The notes below the pieces were generated by a model. That model saw only the letters and a program-made list of their open reading frames with translations, was not told the DNA's origin and did not search any database. DNA of 12,867 nucleotides from an uncultured Flavobacteriales bacterium (GTDB taxonomy: Bacteria > Bacteroidota > Bacteroidia > Flavobacteriales > Crocinitomicaceae), in assembly GCA_946479125.1 (NCBI GenBank), contig CAMLET010000033.1, positions 1 to 12,867 of the forward strand. Reading direction: 5' to 3'. Shown one piece after another: positions 7,783 to 12,867 of this stretch. Each line of letters begins with the position of its first letter. The stretch's first letter is position 1. Position numbers and translations under genes: made by a program.

Positions 7783-9303
7783 ATGGCAGTAATCGGAAGA
7801 ATAGTAAAGAAAACCACCGAGTTAGGAGCGAAGAGAAGATCAAATAGAGTCCCCACTTTTACTGATCAACTCAAGGTATTGTCCAAACTTTTAAAGTTCG
7901 CTCATAACACGGAATTTGGTCAATACCATTATTTCGATAATGTTTTGGAGCAGGAAGATTTTGTAAAAGCATACCAGGAACGGGTGCCTATTACGGATTA
8001 CGATGGAATGTATAAGTACTGGCTGCACAAAGCAATTGACGGAGAGCCAGATGTTATTTGGCCGGGACAAATAAAGTATTTTGCGCTTTCATCAGGAACT
8101 ACGGGTTCACCAAGTAAGCGAATTCCGGTAACGCGACATATGATTCGTTCGTTTCAACGAAACAGTATCAAACAGTTTGCTGCAACTTCGCTTTTCGACT
8201 TAACGGATGCTTTTTACCAAAAGTCTTTTTTAGTAGTTGGTGGTTCAAGTAAACTGGAAAAGTTCAGAAATAGAATCGAAGGTGATCTATCCGGAATATT
8301 GAAGAAACACACTTCTATGGTTTTACAGCCTTTAACGAAACCAGATCCAAATACTGCTGCCATTAAAGATTGGAGTAAGAAGTTGGAAAAAATGGTGGAG
8401 AAAGCACCTGAATGGGACATCAGCACCATTGCTGGAAGTCCAACCTGGTGTGTGATGCTCATGGAAAAGATCATCAAAAAGCACAAGGTAAATACCATTC
8501 ACGATGTTTGGCCAAACCTGGAATTGTACGTTTACGGTGGTGTTTATATTGAGCCGTATCTTGATCGTTTTGAAAAGGTTTGCGGTAAGAAAGTAGCTTT
8601 GCTCAATACGTATTTGGCGTCTGAGGGGTACATTGCTTTTCAATCGAAGCCGGACAGAGTAGGAATGCAGTTGCTTGCCAAATCTGGAATATTCTTCGAA
8701 TTTGTTCCCTTTAATACAGAGAATTTTGATGCTGCTGGAAATGTGAAACCAGAGGCAAAAGCCCTAACATTGAAAGATGTGCAATTGGGTGTTGATTATG
8801 CACTAGTACTTTCAACTAATGCTGGTTTGTGGCGTTACCTTATTGGCGATTTGGTTCGCTTCACGGATTTAGAACACTCAGAGATCATTATTAGTGGTCG
8901 GATTAAGCAGTACGTTAGTTTAACAGGCGAACATCTTTCATTGGACAACATCAATGTTGCGGTTCTAAAAACCACACAAGAATTGGGAATTGCTATTCCT
9001 GAGTTTTGTTTGTATGCCAGCGAAGAAGAACAATGTCATCACTGGTACTTTGGTTTAGAGAACGAAGCAGATAAAGAACGCGTTGTACAAACGGTCGACA
9101 AATTCTTATGTGAGTTAAACGATGATTATCATTCATGCCGTAAATATGACACCTTGAAACAGCCGCAGGCACAAGCCGTTTCTCCGAAAATGTTCTACAA
9201 ATTCATGGAAGAAAAGGGGAAATTTGGTTCACAGCAAAAATTCCCAAGAGTGATGAACGAGCATCAAACGAAGAGCTGGAAACTCTTTATTAAAACGAAA
9301 TAG
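7783..9303 (+). CDS. GH3 auxin-responsive-promoter family protein (ANL-type adenylating enzyme)
   Basis: Bacterial homologue of plant GH3 acyl-acid amido synthetases, 506 residues, predicted cytoplasmic. Plant members activate a carboxylic acid with ATP and transfer it to an amino acid; the bacterial substrates are not established. Motifs in order: the phosphate-binding loop SSGTTGSPSK from residue 103, a GG turn in the YVYGGVYIEPY stretch, YLASEGY from 277 (the YxxxEG adenine-site motif of the superfamily) and YLIGDLVRF from 352, whose Asp356 corresponds to the ATP-ribose-binding Asp. All ATP-site motifs are intact, so it should be active. The size is shorter than plant GH3 proteins (about 600 residues), mostly in the C-terminal part. 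The start at ATG 7783 fits the usual basic N-terminus before the first helices. It diverges from the universal stress gene, and its stop codon lies at the edge of the inverted repeat at 9302-9432. Confidence 0.88.
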   Translation: MAVIGRIVKKTTELGAKRRSNRVPTFTDQLKVLSKLLKFAHNTEFGQYHYFDNVLEQEDFVKAYQERVPITDYDGMYKYWLHKAIDGEPDVIWPGQIKYFALSSGTTGSPSKRIPVTRHMIRSFQRNSIKQFAATSLFDLTDAFYQKSFLVVGGSSKLEKFRNRIEGDLSGILKKHTSMVLQPLTKPDPNTAAIKDWSKKLEKMVEKAPEWDISTIAGSPTWCVMLMEKIIKKHKVNTIHDVWPNLELYVYGGVYIEPYLDRFEKVCGKKVALLNTYLASEGYIAFQSKPDRVGMQLLAKSGIFFEFVPFNTENFDAAGNVKPEAKALTLKDVQLGVDYALVLSTNAGLWRYLIGDLVRFTDLEHSEIIISGRIKQYVSLTGEHLSLDNINVAVLKTTQELGIAIPEFCLYASEEEQCHHWYFGLENEADKERVVQTVDKFLCELNDDYHSCRKYDTLKQPQAQAVSPKMFYKFMEEKGKFGSQQKFPRVMNEHQTKSWKLFIKTK

Positions 9304-9432
9304 ACTTTAGACCCCACAGATGCACAGATTTTTATGGCGCTTACCAGTCGCCATTTTAGCGAGGCGGTCCTGTGCTGAGCCTGTCGAAGTATAGATTCGC
9401 TCTAATCTGTGCATCTGTGGGGTCTAAAGTCT
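9302..9432. repeat. 131-bp element bounded by a perfect 29-bp inverted repeat (terminator or MITE-like)
   Basis: Bases 9302-9330 and 9404-9432 are exact reverse complements over 29 bp; the core is CCACAGATGCACAGATT. With a 2-base bulge, another 5 bp can pair outside (9295-9299 with 9433-9437). The 73-base interior folds further: ATGGCG (9334-9339) pairs with CGCCAT (9349-9354), and AGCGA (9358-9362) with TCGCT (9397-9401), giving a branched structure. The interior also carries TGCTGAGCCTGTCGAAG (9373-9389), which resembles intergenic repeat tails common in Flavobacteriia. The left arm starts inside the GH3 stop codon and the right arm encodes the last codons of the EamA gene. It probably terminates both convergent genes; an inserted miniature element is the alternative. 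No target duplication was found. Confidence 0.8.
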
Positions 9433-10341
9433 TTCGTCTTTTGTCTCTAGTCTTGCGGTCTTCTTCCGCTGCCAACTTTTGTAAATGGCATTTGCCACAA
9501 CAACCGCAATGATCATTGCCGAACCGGCATAGAAATTTCCGTTCAGTAATTCTTCTTCGTGCAAAATTGGAATAGCTAACAGAATGGTGTAAACTGGCTC
9601 GAGATTGATACTTAAACTTACGGTAAACGCACCCAATTTTTTCATGACTTCTATCGTTGCGATAAAAGCAAAAGCGGTGCAGCAAATTCCAAGGAAAAGT
9701 AACCAAAGGAAATCGCTCAAGGTCATTTTAAACAAGGCTGCATTTAGATTTCCCTGGAAACCAAGCACGATTGTTAGGACGATGAATCCCATAATCATCT
9801 CATGAAATGTGATTGCCGGCGAAGGAACTTTTTCCACCATTTTGGCATTGAAAACAGAGAATAATCCGGCGCATAAAGCTGAAAACAGTCCAAGACCAAG
9901 CGCCTTGTATTCTTTGGGGTCGAAATCGGATGAAACAAAATAGATTCCGCCAATCACAAGGAATCCGAACATAAATTCCACCCATGAAAACTTCTTTTTG
10001 AATACGAGCGGCTCAATCCAGGTGACATGAAGTGTTGCTGTAGACAAGCACAAAATTCCTAAGGAAGCTGTAGAAAGTTTGATGGATTCATAAAAAGTCA
10101 ACCAATGTAATGCAACAATAACTCCAATTCCCAGTACTTTGAAAAGTGATTTTCTATCACGAATGCGCATGGGAAGTTTCAGGAAGTAAAGTCCGATAAG
10201 CATTGCCAAACCAGCAATCAGAATCCTGAACCAAACCAAAGGAAGGGTCGGTAAATGAATCAATTTTCCCAATATTCCCGTGAACCCCCACATGAAAATA
10301 ATGAGGTGCATAAGAATATGGTACTTGAACTTTTGAAACAT
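9424..10341 (-). CDS. EamA / DMT-superfamily transporter
   Basis: Inner-membrane permease of the drug/metabolite transporter superfamily, 305 residues, with about ten hydrophobic helices in two EamA repeats (roughly residues 8-135 and 150-285). The conserved first-repeat pattern MHLIIFMWGFTG and the second-repeat stretch near SLSINLEPVYTILLAIPILHE, with its EP and following helix, are typical. Substrate cannot be told from sequence; relatives export amino acids or other metabolites. I chose the ATG at 10341; a TTG two codons upstream lies inside the promoter box. The C-terminus is polar and basic (KSWQRKKTARLETKDERL) and its last four codons, with the stop, fall in the arm of the inverted repeat at 9404-9432. 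If that element was inserted, the original C-terminus may have differed. Confidence 0.88.
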   Translation of the reverse strand: MFQKFKYHILMHLIIFMWGFTGILGKLIHLPTLPLVWFRILIAGLAMLIGLYFLKLPMRIRDRKSLFKVLGIGVIVALHWLTFYESIKLSTASLGILCLSTATLHVTWIEPLVFKKKFSWVEFMFGFLVIGGIYFVSSDFDPKEYKALGLGLFSALCAGLFSVFNAKMVEKVPSPAITFHEMIMGFIVLTIVLGFQGNLNAALFKMTLSDFLWLLFLGICCTAFAFIATIEVMKKLGAFTVSLSINLEPVYTILLAIPILHEEELLNGNFYAGSAMIIAVVVANAIYKSWQRKKTARLETKDERL

Positions 10342-10344
10342 GCC

Positions 10345-10352
10345 CAAAATTA
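10345..10352 (-). promoter_or_regulatory. -7 box of the EamA gene, giving a nearly leaderless mRNA
   Basis: Read on the - strand the sequence is TAATTTTG, an exact TAnnTTTG match ending only 3 bases (GGC) before the ATG at 10341. Transcription would start at or very near the start codon. No good -33 TTTG at the usual spacing is seen; the nearest is about 10 bases too far upstream. Confidence 0.45.
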
Positions 10353-10414
10353 GACATTCCGATTTTAGGATGCTAAAACATCAAAGACTTTATCTGGAGG
10401 TAAATCTTATTAAT

Positions 10415-10428
10415 CTTAGGCTCCTAAG
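10415..10428. repeat. 14-bp palindrome downstream of the KilA-N gene
   Basis: CTTAGG and CCTAAG are perfect inverted repeats separated by CT. It lies 20 bases past the KilA-N stop and about 75 bases upstream of the EamA start. A two-base spacer is too tight for a good RNA hairpin, so a protein-binding site is as likely as a weak terminator. No T-run follows on the - strand. Confidence 0.3.
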
Positions 10429-10448
10429 CGATTCGTAAAGGTTCCAAG

Positions 10449-11273
10449 TCATTTCAGGGTCTTTATCGTTTTGTTTTCCATTAACGACTTCATTTGACTG
10501 ATTGCGACTTTATTTAAAGTAATCAATCGTTCATGTTGCGATATACCCTGTTGAATCAACAATGCATTTATGCTTTCCATGTTACTGATAACGACCAATT
10601 GTTCCAAGGTTGAATAATCTCGAATATTTCCGGTTTTTCCTTCATTTAAGTCTCTCCATTCTTTGGCTGTTGTGCCAAATAGAGCAACATTTAGTAAATC
10701 TGCTTCATTTGCATAAACGAAACTCGATTGTTGCTTAGTAATTTCTTTGGGTATAAGATTCTCCTTTACAGCATCAGTGTGAATTCGATAATTAATTTTT
10801 GAAATGGTTCTTTGTAAATTCCATTCTAATTTCAATCGGTCGTTTTCATCGTCCTTTAAGCGTTGAAATTCTTTTATCAAATAGAACTTAAATTCAGTAC
10901 TTAACCATGCTGCAAATTCAAAAGCGATGTCCTTATGAGCAAACGTGCCGCCATATCGTCCTGTTTTAGAAATAATACCGATTGCATTAGTCGTATCAAT
11001 CCACCGTTTAGCGGTAAGAGAAAAACTATTGGAGCCTGATAAATTTTTAATTCCATCGAATTCGATGGAATTAAAATCTGGGTTATTGAATTTCTCCCAC
11101 AACCCAATAAATTCTATGGTGCTTCTGGTTCTCAGCCAATTTTGAATGATATAATCACTGCGTTCATCATCTCGATGGCGCGCTAAATCCGTAAGCGAAA
11201 TAAAATCGTTTTGATTGTTTTGTATCAGGCTGATGTCTAAACCTTGAACTTTCAGCGTGTAATTTTTAGCCAT
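10449..11273 (-). CDS. KilA-N domain-containing protein
   Basis: Protein of 274 residues with an N-terminal KilA-N domain (about 1-135), a DNA-binding fold of phage and large DNA virus origin. Recognisable stretches are ISLTDLARHRDDER near residue 25, NWLRTRSTIEFIGLWE near 45, and GRYGGTFAHKDIAFEFAAWL near 105, followed by STEFKFYLIKEFQRL. The C-terminal half (about 145-274) is a conserved helical region seen in the standalone Bacteroidota form of this family (ALFGTTAKEWRDLNEGKTGN), ending in a Lys-rich tail. The length matches that form, so the gene appears complete. Biological role is not established; these genes occur in prophages and accessory regions, where DNA-binding or antirepressor roles are proposed. 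The start ATG at 11273 diverges from the first HTH gene across an AT-rich region with a palindrome, and the coding sequence itself contains a long palindrome. Confidence 0.88.
   Translation of the reverse strand: MAKNYTLKVQGLDISLIQNNQNDFISLTDLARHRDDERSDYIIQNWLRTRSTIEFIGLWEKFNNPDFNSIEFDGIKNLSGSNSFSLTAKRWIDTTNAIGIISKTGRYGGTFAHKDIAFEFAAWLSTEFKFYLIKEFQRLKDDENDRLKLEWNLQRTISKINYRIHTDAVKENLIPKEITKQQSSFVYANEADLLNVALFGTTAKEWRDLNEGKTGNIRDYSTLEQLVVISNMESINALLIQQGISQHERLITLNKVAISQMKSLMENKTIKTLK
11045..11076. repeat. 32-bp perfect palindrome inside the KilA-N coding sequence
   Basis: The half-site TTTTAATTCCATCGAA (11045-11060) is followed directly by its exact reverse complement (11061-11076), centred on GAATTC, with no spacer. 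It encodes FNSIEFDGIK in the KilA-N domain. As RNA it would need to open a small loop; as DNA it could be a dimer-binding site or extrude a cruciform. Confidence 0.8.
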
Positions 11274-11314
11274 ATTTCATCTATTACCAATATGAATATA
11301 TTAAAAAATAATCA

Positions 11315-11341
11315 AAAAAAGATTAATAATTAATCTGTTTT
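11315..11341. promoter_or_regulatory. Palindrome in the divergent KilA-N/HTH control region
   Basis: AGATTAAT (11320-11327) and ATTAATCT (11329-11336) form a perfect inverted repeat around one base, and after one mismatch A-tracts and T-tracts extend each arm to 13 bases. It lies between the KilA-N start (11273) and the HTH start (11459). It is a candidate operator for the HTH proteins or KilA-N. AT-rich context lowers its significance. Confidence 0.4.
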
Positions 11342-11395
11342 AGCGCTTCTCGAGTAATTATGGTTATCTTAAACGTTAATGAATCATTTCAAACT

Positions 11396-11458
11396 AATTT
11401 ACAACTATGAGTAATTAGCGTGAAACATGTTGCGCTTCTAAGTGCAGAAATTTGGCTC
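11396..11458 (+). promoter_or_regulatory. Conserved promoter block of the first HTH gene
   Basis: These 63 bases align without gaps to 12061-12123 upstream of the paralogue, with 46 identical. Strongest conservation is AAACATG-TGCGC and GTGCAGAAATTTG. Differences fall at any codon position, so it looks regulatory rather than coding. GAAATTTG (11447-11454) is a near-match to TAnnTTTG and ends 4 bases before the ATG, implying a leaderless transcript. Confidence 0.5.
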
Positions 11459-11794
11459 ATGATTCACCGAGGAGAAATAGTTGAAAAGGTTGTTAGAAGC
11501 AGCGGTATTCCACTTGCAAGAGTAGCTACCCGAATGGGTAAGAGCCGCAGATGGATTTACAACGCTTTTGAAACCGCAGATTTATCGCTCGATTATATTA
11601 TTGAGTTTGGTAAAATCTTGCATTACGACTTTGCTCAGGAAATTCCCCAAATTGCAGGACACAAATCGGCATTCACAGAAAATCCAATTACTTACGGCGA
11701 AAACAGTATTGATTACTGGAAGGATAAATACTATTCACTTCTGGAAGAACACAATCAGTTGTTGAAGCAGGCTTCGAAAGATTCCAAAAAGTAA
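11459..11794 (+). CDS. Small helix-turn-helix DNA-binding protein, first of two paralogues
   Basis: Protein of 111 residues, predicted transcriptional regulator. A helix-turn-helix of the Cro/XRE-like type spans about residues 12-38 (SGIPLARVATRMGKSRRWIY, with the basic KSRRW stretch at the start of the recognition helix). A linker of about 30 residues leads to a C-terminal helix (YWKDKYYSLLEEHNQLLKQ) that could form a coiled coil for dimerisation, a layout common in Bacteroidota regulators. It is about 70 percent identical to the protein at 12124-12456. I chose the ATG at 11459, not the in-frame GTG at 11420, because the upstream block is conserved like a promoter and both paralogues then have near-equal length (111 and 110). 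It diverges from the KilA-N gene. The target is unknown; autoregulation or control of the KilA-N gene is inference. Confidence 0.75.
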   Translation: MIHRGEIVEKVVRSSGIPLARVATRMGKSRRWIYNAFETADLSLDYIIEFGKILHYDFAQEIPQIAGHKSAFTENPITYGENSIDYWKDKYYSLLEEHNQLLKQASKDSKK

Positions 11795-11809
11795 ACATCA
11801 ATCATTAGA

Positions 11810-12025
11810 TCAACGACTCAACATCTTCTTATTTCTTTTCAATTCGTGCTTGGCATTTGACTTAATGACGTCAAGCAGAAACCTGTGTTTCAGAATGAGT
11901 GTTTGTTTGTCATTATGCTGCTCTGCATTCGAAGTTTTACAGGATTTTACAATAATAATTGGTGAAATAAATAGGAATAAAAAGGATGCTACGATAATGT
12001 AAAATGGGAAGGAAATCTTGTTCAT
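11810..12025 (-). CDS. Small single-span membrane protein, hypothetical
   Basis: A possible 71-residue protein lying between and opposite to the two HTH genes. Residues 5-26 form a hydrophobic segment (FPFYIIVASFLFLFISPIII), followed by a polar, Lys/Arg-rich tail to residue 71, so it would sit in the inner membrane as a single-span protein. Support for it being real: it fills most of the space between the paralogues, starts with ATG, and has a promoter-like pair (TTTG, 19 bases, TATATTTA) at 12050-12080. I recognise no family. Size and layout would suit a small regulatory protein or a toxin-like membrane peptide, but nothing in the sequence shows that. A chance open frame in AT-rich DNA is the alternative. 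Confidence 0.5.
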   Translation of the reverse strand: MNKISFPFYIIVASFLFLFISPIIIVKSCKTSNAEQHNDKQTLILKHRFLLDVIKSNAKHELKRNKKMLSR

Positions 12026-12049
12026 GTGAATAATTGTCTGTTACTGCGA

Positions 12050-12080
12050 TAAATATATATAAATTACAATTATGTGCAAA
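12050..12080 (-). promoter_or_regulatory. Putative promoter of the small membrane-protein gene
   Basis: On the - strand TTTG (12077-12080) and TATATTTA (12050-12057) are separated by 19 bases, close to the Bacteroidota -33/-7 layout; the last base of the -7 box is A rather than G. The expected start site is about 18 bases before the ATG at 12025. The -33 part lies inside the conserved block of the second HTH gene, so the two divergent promoters overlap. Confidence 0.4.
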
Positions 12081-12123
12081 TGGTGTAAAACATGATGCGC
12101 GAACGGGTGCAGAAATTTGTCAC
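12061..12123 (+). promoter_or_regulatory. Conserved promoter block of the second HTH gene
   Basis: Ungapped counterpart of 11396-11458 (46 of 63 identical). It contains GAAATTTG (12112-12119) 4 bases before the ATG at 12124, again suggesting a leaderless transcript. Similarity stops abruptly to the left of 12061, marking the upstream edge of the duplicated unit. Confidence 0.5.
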
Positions 12124-12456
12124 ATGATACATCGAGGTGAAATCGTTGAAAAGATTGTACGAAGTAGCGGAATATCGCTTACAAAAGTGGCCATCAAGAT
12201 GGGTAAAAGCCGTCGTTGGTTGTACAATGCATTTGAAACATCGGATTTGTCACTTGATTATATTCTGGAATTTGGGAAAATTCTCCATCACGATTTTTCT
12301 GAAGAAATTCCCCAGATTACTGGTCGTGCGTCGTCAAACTTCTCTGAACCGGCACTTATTTATGGTGAAAACACCATTGCTTATTGGAAAGACAGGTATT
12401 ATTCACTTTTGGAAGAACATAGTGCTCTGTTAAAGGAATATTCAAAGAAATCGTAG
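12124..12456 (+). CDS. Small helix-turn-helix DNA-binding protein, second paralogue
   Basis: Protein of 110 residues built like its neighbour at 11459: N-terminal MIHRGEIVEKIVRSSG, a helix-turn-helix with the same KSRRW recognition-helix start, the conserved SLDYILEFGKILHHDF segment, and a C-terminal YWKDRYYSLLEEH helix. Changes cluster in the first helix of the motif (ISLTKVAIKM against IPLARVATRM) and in the linker, while the recognition helix is almost unchanged, so the two probably bind similar sites and could form heterodimers. An in-frame extension to a TTG at 12034 is open but lacks coding-like conservation with the paralogue. The gene is a tandem duplicate that took its control region with it. 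It ends 127 bases before the bisphosphatase gene, with a hairpin between. Confidence 0.75.
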   Translation: MIHRGEIVEKIVRSSGISLTKVAIKMGKSRRWLYNAFETSDLSLDYILEFGKILHHDFSEEIPQITGRASSNFSEPALIYGENTIAYWKDRYYSLLEEHSALLKEYSKKS

Positions 12457-12463
12457 ATTAACT

Positions 12464-12555
12464 TAAAAATCAAAATGTAAAAGTCAAAAGGGGAGGAGAT
12501 GAGTGTTACTCCTTGAACGGGTCTTTTGCTTTTTACCTTTTTAGTTTTGACTTTG
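12464..12555 (+). terminator. Long imperfect hairpin after the second HTH gene
   Basis: The A-rich left arm (12464-12490) pairs imperfectly with the T-rich right arm (12523-12555): CAAAAG (12485-12490) with CTTTTG (12523-12528), and TCAAAA (12470-12475) with TTTTGA (12545-12550). An inner stem AGGAG/CTCCT (12494-12498, 12509-12513) tops it. Runs of T in the right arm fit termination of the HTH transcript before the bisphosphatase promoter. Confidence 0.5.
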
Positions 12556-12560
12556 AATCC

Positions 12561-12568
12561 TATCTTTG
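12561..12568 (+). promoter_or_regulatory. -7 promoter box of the bisphosphatase gene
   Basis: TATCTTTG is an exact TAnnTTTG match ending 14 bases before the ATG at 12583, so the leader would be short, about 8 bases. The -33 region is T-rich (TTTTTAG) without a clear TTTG at the right spacing. Confidence 0.55.
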
Positions 12569-12582
12569 TCAAAACTTTTTTC

Positions 12583-12867
12583 ATGTCGCACATCACAACA
12601 CTAAATGAGTTCATTATGGATCGCCAGGCAGAATCTCCCGGAGCTTCTGGTGAACTTTCCAGAATTCTGAATGACATTGCCGTAGCTTCTAAAATTGTAT
12701 CTCGCGATGTTCGCAGAGCAGGATTGGTAGATCACATTCTTGGAGCGCAAGGCGAAGTGAATATTCAGGGTGAGGAACAACAAAAATTAGATGTTGTGGC
12801 GGACAATCAGTTCATCAAGGTTTTTGAGGCTGGTGGTGAAATTTGTGGAATTGCTTCAGAAGAGAAT
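12583..12867 (+). CDS. fbp: Class I fructose-1,6-bisphosphatase (3' partial)
   Basis: First 95 residues of an enzyme that hydrolyses fructose 1,6-bisphosphate to fructose 6-phosphate, the committing step of gluconeogenesis, in the cytoplasm; the frame runs off the window. The family is clear from TLNEFIMDRQ near the N-terminus, SGELSRILNDIAVASKIVSR at 22-41, the AGLVDHILGAQG segment at 46-57, QGEEQQKLDV at 62-71 and GIASEEN at 89-95, which includes the acidic metal ligands of the catalytic site. SGEL aligns with the TGEL of the AMP inhibitor site in known enzymes, with Ser in place of Thr. The ATG at 12583 fits the usual N-terminal length. It has its own promoter and is not obviously linked in function to the HTH genes upstream. 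Confidence 0.93.
   Translation, partial: MSHITTLNEFIMDRQAESPGASGELSRILNDIAVASKIVSRDVRRAGLVDHILGAQGEVNIQGEEQQKLDVVADNQFIKVFEAGGEICGIASEEN

Noticed and set aside
9302..9432. Complete insertion sequence
   Set aside because: 131 bases cannot hold a transposase, and no target-site duplication is seen; at most a non-autonomous element.
11420..11458. In-frame GTG start at 11420 adding 13 residues to the first HTH protein
   Set aside because: The upstream block is conserved with the paralogue without codon-position bias and contains a -7-like box; the ATG gives matching lengths for both proteins.
12034..12123. TTG start at 12034 adding 30 residues to the second HTH protein
   Set aside because: The extension overlaps the conserved promoter block and the AT-rich putative promoter of the opposite gene, and only part of it has any counterpart in the paralogue.
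12091..12126. Short leader peptide (ATG in CATGATGCGC, MMRERVQKFVT) overlapping the HTH start
   Set aside because: The equivalent ATG in the paralogue encodes only four residues before a stop, so the peptide is not conserved.
12399..12783. - strand frames across the HTH end and the bisphosphatase start
   Set aside because: The + strand encodes unmistakable fructose-bisphosphatase motifs over this stretch, and the frames cross a hairpin.
1..12867. CRISPR array or tRNA/rRNA genes
   Set aside because: No regularly spaced direct repeats and no recognisable RNA gene sequence were found on reading both strands.

Overview
The window reads as a chromosomal segment of a member of the Bacteroidota, most likely Flavobacteriales; a Fluviicola/Crocinitomicaceae-like genome is a guess. 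Signs are the periplasmic two-component-regulator propeller plus Y_Y_Y architecture, a bacterial GH3 protein, the Bacteroidota form of KilA-N protein, -7 boxes of the TAnnTTTG type, the lack of strong Shine-Dalgarno sequences and a moderately AT-rich composition. No rRNA, tRNA, CRISPR array or complete insertion sequence was seen, and no gene-free gap exceeds 300 bases.

Left part (1-6745), all on the + strand. A transmembrane sensor enzyme, cut by the window edge, joins a periplasmic beta-propeller, a Y_Y_Y domain, one membrane segment, a coiled coil, a class III adenylate cyclase domain and a C-terminal HD phosphohydrolase domain. A hairpin repeat follows, then a bestrophin-type channel, an exported kelch-like protein only 7 bases further on, and a small exported beta-rich protein. 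A hairpin terminator at 6753-6791 separates these from a convergent universal stress protein gene.

Middle part (6811-10341). A two-domain universal stress protein (- strand) and a GH3-type adenylating enzyme (+ strand) diverge from a shared 153-base control region. The GH3 gene converges on an EamA/DMT transporter. The two are separated by a 131-base element whose ends are a perfect 29-bp inverted repeat overlapping the termini of both genes.

Right part (10449-12456) looks like a small accessory patch between ordinary genes: a KilA-N protein with a 32-bp perfect palindrome inside its coding sequence, two tandem paralogous small helix-turn-helix proteins with duplicated upstream control regions, and between them a small opposite-strand gene for a predicted single-span membrane protein. 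The window ends in the first 95 codons of a class I fructose-1,6-bisphosphatase gene behind a clear -7 box.

The points most worth following are the cyclase-HD fusion, the KilA-N/paired-HTH/small-membrane-protein patch with its palindromes, the apparently leaderless starts (EamA and both HTH genes), and the large inverted-repeat element at 9302-9432.
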